Assembly: GCA_021234155.1 (NCBI GenBank)
Contig: JAJEKV010000028.1
Location: 248,001-312,000 of the forward strand
Direction of reading: 5' to 3'
Length of the DNA: 64,000 nt
Source: Isoetes taiwanensis
Taxonomy: Eukaryota; Streptophyta; Lycopodiopsida; Isoetales; Isoetaceae
Part shown: positions 58,438 through 64,000 of the stretch, piece after piece
Position numbering within the stretch: the first letter of the stretch is position 1
Layout of the letters: every line of letters starts with the position of its first letter
Translations under genes and position numbers: made by a program
The notes under the pieces: model-generated
Told to the model about the DNA's origin: nothing
The model's input: only the letters and a program-made list of their open reading frames with translations
The model's database searches: none

Positions 58438-59103
58438 AAGATGGAAGCGATGATGCAAACAATGGTTATTTAATTTGCTTTGTATCCTAAACACAAAGTG
58501 CAAATGGGGAGACAACAAATGATTGAGTTTATATTTGCTGTATGGGACCTTCCACAGAAAGGTAAATACTATTCGTTAAAGTGACATGTTTGAAAACTGT
58601 TGCAATTTTGGCATTTATGCACTATTAATTCCACAGTTCAGGTTGAAATCTTCATACGTTTTTAGCATTATGCATTGTTAATACCACAAGTTAGATCTAG
58701 CTTTTTCTTTCTTGAACTATATTATTAAAGTTGTGATAGTGGTGCCAATAGAGAAGGCAACTGCTGCAAAGATGCATTGTAACTTCAGCTTTTGATAAGA
58801 CTGGGTATCATTGTTTGGTTAAGATTAATGTTCTGAAACAATCTGAGCTCTGGCATGTTTAAAAGCTTCACTAATGCGGTTATACTCTCTAGAGTGAAGC
58901 TATTCAAGGCATATCACATTGTATCTAGATTGTTGGCCTTTCAAAGTGGTCACGGATATTATAGTAATGGCCATATATAGGTGGCAATGCATTAGTTATA
59001 AGGTTATTCTTTTTAGTGAGGTGGCAATAGACAAGTGCATTATGTGAGGTTGCAATAATATTAATTATCTGAATAGTGAGATGGTAGGGGCAATGTCATT
59101 TGG

Positions 59104-59234
59104 TGCACAAGATTTTTTTACCCCTCACATTCACTCACATTCAAGCACTCAAGTTAATGAGGTTTTTAACTATGCACAAGATTTTTTTACCCCTCACATT
59201 CGAGCACTCAAGTTAATGAGGTTTTTAACTATGC
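59104..59234. repeat. Two-copy tandem duplication
   Basis: GCACAAGATTTTTTTACCCC, then TCACATTC, CAAGTTAATGAGGTTTTTAA and CTATG, occurs twice in direct orientation. The first copy has an extra ACTCACATTC. Confidence 0.85.
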
Positions 59235-60435
59235 GACACAATGCTTTGAACCAATTTACTAGCTCTGAAGAATGACTTCTCTAACTTAATTTTTGACATT
59301 TAACTTTAGACCTTCTTAAGCTTGGTAAAAAGATTTGGCCATTAGCCCAAGTATACTCTAATATTATGCCCACTATTTACTTGGATCTCTGACCATATGT
59401 ATAAACGTGTAAACATTTGCAACATCTTCACACGTCTATTTAACCTCGCTTCAAATACATTTGTGTTAACTACCCATTACATTTACACAGGTCGACAACA
59501 AAGTCTATTCAAAGTCTAATGAATAGATAAACTACCACCGTCTTAATGCAATAATAGTCTAAAGTTTACAGACTCCATTCTATTTAGAGCTAGATTCCAC
59601 TTCAGGAGTTAAGAAGCAGCCATTTAACTACCATTAATAGAGCTCTCCCCTCACATTATAAAACTTTCCTAACAAACTCTTGATTAAAGGATAGACAAGT
59701 CCTCCCATCCTTTACAACACTAATAGTTGGCATGATAGACCTCCTGTCGCGCATTGCATCTCTGGAAGCAATGCAAAATTATCAGGTCATACTCGGGTTT
59801 TAACTTCCTGCCCAATTTTGATTGCTGCAGTGGTATCTTGGGATGCTTGATATAAAAGAAGAAGGATGCAAGTTAAAGTTTCCTCGGCAACAATCTTTGG
59901 TTCTAACAAGTCAAACTATCTATGCATTCTATTTTCTTCCATTTTGTGGGTACACACACTTTCTGTAGTATCCTACTTTTTGTAAGGGCATTCAACAAAA
60001 ATCCTCGCATAAAGAAGGTTGTTCTCAGCCAGATTGCCTTGGGAGTTTGATCCAAGTTGGCTATGGTTGTTGACCAAGAATTTGACCATCTACATGTTCA
60101 ATATATGTTGATTGATTGGAACTAAGTATCCCTAGAGGTACATACCCATAGTTCCCAAGGTCTGTAATGTCCCTTGATACATGGGTTTTAGGTTAAAGGA
60201 TTTAATATTTACGATCATAGTAACTATTTAGTATTGGTTTAGGGTTAAGGGTTCAGGATCTTAGGGGTTACTCTCAGGTTTAGTATTTGGAGTTTATGTT
60301 ATTTAGGTTTCACGTGGTATAATTTCACGCTCAAAGAAATAGTAACAGGTTAATAAAGTCTTTGCAACCTATTGACTTTGCAAAGTCCCTCGTAGTACAA
60401 CCTCTTACAGTATAACCCCTCATAGTACAAAAACT

Positions 60436-60437
<2 letters not shown>

Positions 60438-60521
<84 letters not shown>
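60438..60521. repeat. (TA)n microsatellite, ~84 bp
   Basis: Uninterrupted TA dinucleotides. The preceding 80 bp carries three variants of TATAACCCCTCATAGTACAA. Confidence 0.95.
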
Positions 60522-60528
<7 letters not shown>

Positions 60529-60805
60529 CAGATGGATTTGACCAAGTATAAGCTTTACAGCTCAGATTGTAGACCAACTGGTCCACGGGACATGGAAAAT
60601 AATGACATGAACAGGCACATACATGGAGTAAACGGATGCACTAGAGGCATTGAGCATGTTTAGGCAAGTTGCATACATGGTGTTGCAGAAATATGCAAAA
60701 GATTTTCTCATGAGAAAATTGGCAAATTGGCAATGGCACTTTGCGAGAATATGCAAAAATGGCAAGTGCAAATCTACTTAGCAAAACAAGCTAAAGGTTC
60801 GAGAT

Positions 60806-61860
60806 GGACATACATGACTAAGGTTTGAGACGACAACCCTTTTAATTTTGAGCATTAATCCCATGGGAGGTTACAGGAGAATGCATGTAGGCTGTCCGCC
60901 ACTGGTCAGGGAAAAATGGCAAGAAGAACCATGTAAAATATGTTCTCATGAGAAAGTGGTGAAAGTGGCATGCATAAGACTTGATGCAGGCCATGATCGT
61001 TTAACCGAACCCATACGGTAACATAGACCTTAGCATGGTGACATTTGTCCATCTCTAGGATATTTGAACTGACATTTGACACAGGATAAGTCTCTTAATC
61101 TTTGTATTGGTTAACATGGACTGTTGACGAAGTCTACAAACCTTGTGACCACCTTCTAAACTGCAGAACTCATGGAACACAATTCAACGTGTAAGTGCTC
61201 ACTTATGTTTTTATTCAAGTACACATATGGCAATTAGTTTGTTGTTATATTGTGGCCATATGGGGCCTAAGAAAGTTTGGTGGATAAGTTCTCAGAAGAA
61301 AACATGGCTGGTGCACTTGAATATGTATGGAGCGGTCTTGCACAAGGTTGTTTGTTGCAGACCCAAGTAAGATATCTTCTCAAGGGAAAATGGTAAAGGA
61401 TTTTTGATATACCAAGAATATACCGTTTATGGTACCGTTTATGGTGGCAAGCCCAGATCTTTTGAGATAGGGGCAGCAGAATAAAATATAATATTGCACA
61501 GAAAAATCGTTTCGAAACATGGACACTTGGTATACATGGGTAAGCAATATATTCTTTCTTAAAATATTAAGCTAGGACCATGATCGGTCTTGAATATAAT
61601 AAATAACATCTTGCCTCTTGTAAAATGCTTAGTGGTAATGGTGGAATACCGAATTTGCTGAAAATATCGCCCAACTAATAAGCCTGGGCTATGATGGCCC
61701 CTAGTAATGAGATAACAATTTGGAAACAACAATTTCTTGTCCACAGTTCTAGAAAAATATGGAGTTGGTGGCATACATGGCTAAGTTTTGGGGTGACACC
61801 CCTTTAATTTTAATTTTGAGCACTAATCTTATGGGACCTACAGGGGAATGCATGTAGGCT
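60806..61860. repeat. Direct repeat pair ~960 bp apart
   Basis: Blocks at about 60806-60891 and 61768-61859 share ACATACATG-CTAAG, CCCTTTTAATTTTGAGCA, TAATC-TATGGGA and GAATGCATGTAGGCT. A GCAGACCCA-GAAAGAT/TTTTCTCATGGGAAAATGGT motif also recurs between and after them. This suggests an old tandem duplication of about 1 kb or two related non-coding elements. Confidence 0.6.
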
Positions 61861-64000
61861 ATACATGTTGCTTAACGGATAATACTCTGAACAGAATGAG
61901 ATATGGATAAATGCTTCGTTAGCAGTTGAAATGACGGCGTGTTGTCAAAACCTCAGGATTCATCATATTTTATAATTTAATTTGCATGATTGTCATGTTT
62001 AAACATAGAGTTTTATTGTTGCATGGTGGCAACGATATGATGAGATGCAGACACATGCGCACTGTTGCAGACCCATGAAAGATGTTTTCTCATGGGAAAA
62101 TGGTAAAGGGGCACATGTTCTCATATTGGAAAATGGCTAACAAGTAAGTGAATATCTGCCTACAACTGGAAAAATGTGTGAATTGTTTTATTAAATTAAA
62201 AAAAAAGGAGAACAAAGTGTCGAAAAACACTGTAGCAGAAACCCTTCTTCTAGGGTTGCACTTCCGGATCCGGATCCGGCGATCATGGCAGCTGCGATCA
62301 TGGGGATTGATGGCTGCTAGTCTGTGATCATGGCGAAGGATGGCCGCTAGTACACATGGATGCTCAAAGCATCATTTCGTCAAATGGACATGATGACAGA
62401 TTTCTGTGAAGCAGAGCAATAGTGTTGGCGATTCAGAAATCAAAGCAACATATTTAACAGCTGTGTTTAGGCGCCGAATCCTCCGCCTCAGGTTATGAGG
62501 AACAGGTTTAATAGGTAGTAGATGATAGCCCTGATCAAGAATGCAGAGATGGACCTTGTAGCTATGTGCTGGAAGCAGAATGTGGCATATGTTCAGTCTG
62601 GCAAACAGTTCTCAATCAAGACTTATTTGTCTTGTTGGTCTTAATCAAAGCGGTTCTTAACCGAGGCTTATTTGTCTTGTTTCTCGCATCGATAAGTGCC
62701 TCATTTGGAATCTCGGATCATGTTGCACAGGCGAGAATGTGCAAATAACACAAATGAGATCCGTGGCTCAACATAAGGAGGGTTTTACAGCCAAGAATGG
62801 TGGTGGAATGAGCAAGTTCCGATCACAAAAAGGATGATGTTGGACCGGCATTTGGTGGCGTGCTCCTTTACGCAAAGAACAACATGGAGAATCAATGGAG
62901 AACGACTCGATCCGGAGCTACAACTTAACCAAAGTTACCTTAGAGTAAATTTGTATTTGAATGATGCCGAATTCAAGAAGAAAATTTACGGCTTCCACAA
63001 TGCATTTCTATTTCTTGATTGTATTGTTTAGTCTTGTAAATTGATCTTGAAGTACATATTTGGTGAAGGGCGATGAGCCATGCAGGATTATTGCTTACCT
63101 GTTAACCCTCTCCCTATTACCGAGATTATCGCTAATATGGGTCTGTTTGGTTAGGGTAACCAATCTTGCATCTCCAAATCTCTTTATGGAATGATGTTTG
63201 GAAGATATTGAAGCATAAGGAATATTTTGCTGACTGCTGAAGGCCATGAGGCATTTTAGAGAAATTCTGTAACATGGGTTTTGTAGGCTTTCTGCAAAGC
63301 TTAAGGTAACATTCTCAATTACATAAAGATGAAGTTAATTCGTTTCATAAAGACATACTCCAGGTGATTTTATGGTCTGGACAGAACAAGTGTTTCACAT
63401 TGGCAGGAAAACATATAGTGAGTATTTTACTGGTCTAGAATTCATGGCTTCTGCCATAGTATGGTATTATTTCTGAAAACATGATACACCTACTTAAACT
63501 AAGCTTTTGTAAATAAATAATATATAGCAGAAGGTGGAATTGAAATTTGGGCTCTTTGTCTACTATGATAAGCTTTTTTATTGCAGCATGTATCATTAGG
63601 AATGCATTTGAATTTTTTGTTGAGTTATACATCATGTAAAAGCAAGAATGCAGTATATGAATGAATAGGAATGCATTTAATGCATTTAAAGAGAGATATG
63701 CTAGTACAGAAAAAATTAAGCAGAATAAACATTGAATAACAGTTTTAGAGCTTTGTTTGAGAAGAACATGGATATGTCTTCTTAGGGGTTTCAGGCGAGA
63801 AAATCTTGAAAATGATTAAAGCATTTGGCATGGGTCTATAATGCCTGGTGGATCAAATAAAAGGTTTAGTATAAGGACTTCCAAGGCTCCCCTGGACTAT
63901 GTCTAGGGACTGATAAGTTCCAGAGCCCATGGTCTGGAATGGCTTAGTCTTTTGGATAAGGCTAAGGCCAAGTTTATATATTCTGTGATTTCAGGATGCC
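61861..64000. other. Non-coding interval to window end
   Basis: No supported gene. A GGATCCGGATCCGG palindrome lies near 62266-62279, amid a short region of GATCATGG repeats (62279-62335). Short reading frames such as 62834-63031 have no recognised motif. Confidence 0.4.

Noticed and set aside
60230-60300. Possible interstitial telomere repeat (TTAGGG-like words)
   Set aside because: Only scattered GGTTTAGGGTTAAGGG-like words; no tandem TTTAGGG array.

Overview
This window looks like nuclear DNA of a land plant that makes swimming sperm, most likely a fern or another seed-free plant. The best clue is an apparently intact gene for the axonemal-dynein assembly factor DNAAF6/PIH1D3 (10583-11827, + strand). 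Angiosperms and conifers have no cilia and are expected to lack this gene. Land-plant origin is also supported by a complete HRD3/SEL1L gene, an allantoinase fragment, an MKP1-type gelsolin-domain fragment, a PPR fragment, and several plant transposon families. The genus cannot be resolved from sequence alone.

Layout. 0-2.6 kb: an L1-type LINE running off the left edge, an MKP1-like fragment split by a hAT-type MITE, and the last four exons of an allantoinase gene, all on the minus strand. 2.6-10.4 kb: mostly non-coding, with a PPR relic and one unidentified exon-like ORF. 10.5-11.8 kb: DNAAF6, whose start exon is tandemly duplicated. 12-23 kb: non-coding DNA with microsatellites, a miniature LTR element (TRIM), a Mutator-type MITE and decayed coding sequence. 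23.0-27.3 kb: the six-exon HRD3/SEL1L gene, with an inverted pair of UPRE-like motifs just upstream. 28.2-29.0 kb: a second Mutator-type MITE. 34.2-34.8 kb: two non-LTR 3' tails.

35.6-46.3 kb: a decayed Ty3/gypsy chromovirus with an unusual 5' half. Between its primer binding site and pol lies a gene for a histone H3-like protein. It has an H3-like N-terminal tail, a long charged insert and an H3 fold whose first half aligns to canonical H3 without gaps. This gene and the next ORF each have their own TATA box, and each is preceded by two copies of a ~75-bp imperfect palindrome. The pol has RT, RNase H, integrase and a C-terminal chromodomain, so the element encodes both an H3 mimic and a domain of the type that reads H3 tails. 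This is the most unusual thing in the window. All parts of the element are now broken by frameshifts and stops.

46.3-64 kb: a diverged LTR, a tandem array interrupted by a second TRIM with intact target-site duplication, a Ty1/copia remnant, decayed unidentified coding sequence flanked by GTGGTG-rich minisatellites (including a 218-bp tandem repeat), two long TA microsatellites, and a few orphan exon-like ORFs.

The host genes act in separate processes: ER-associated degradation (HRD3) and cilia assembly in sperm (DNAAF6). No operon-like organisation is expected or seen.
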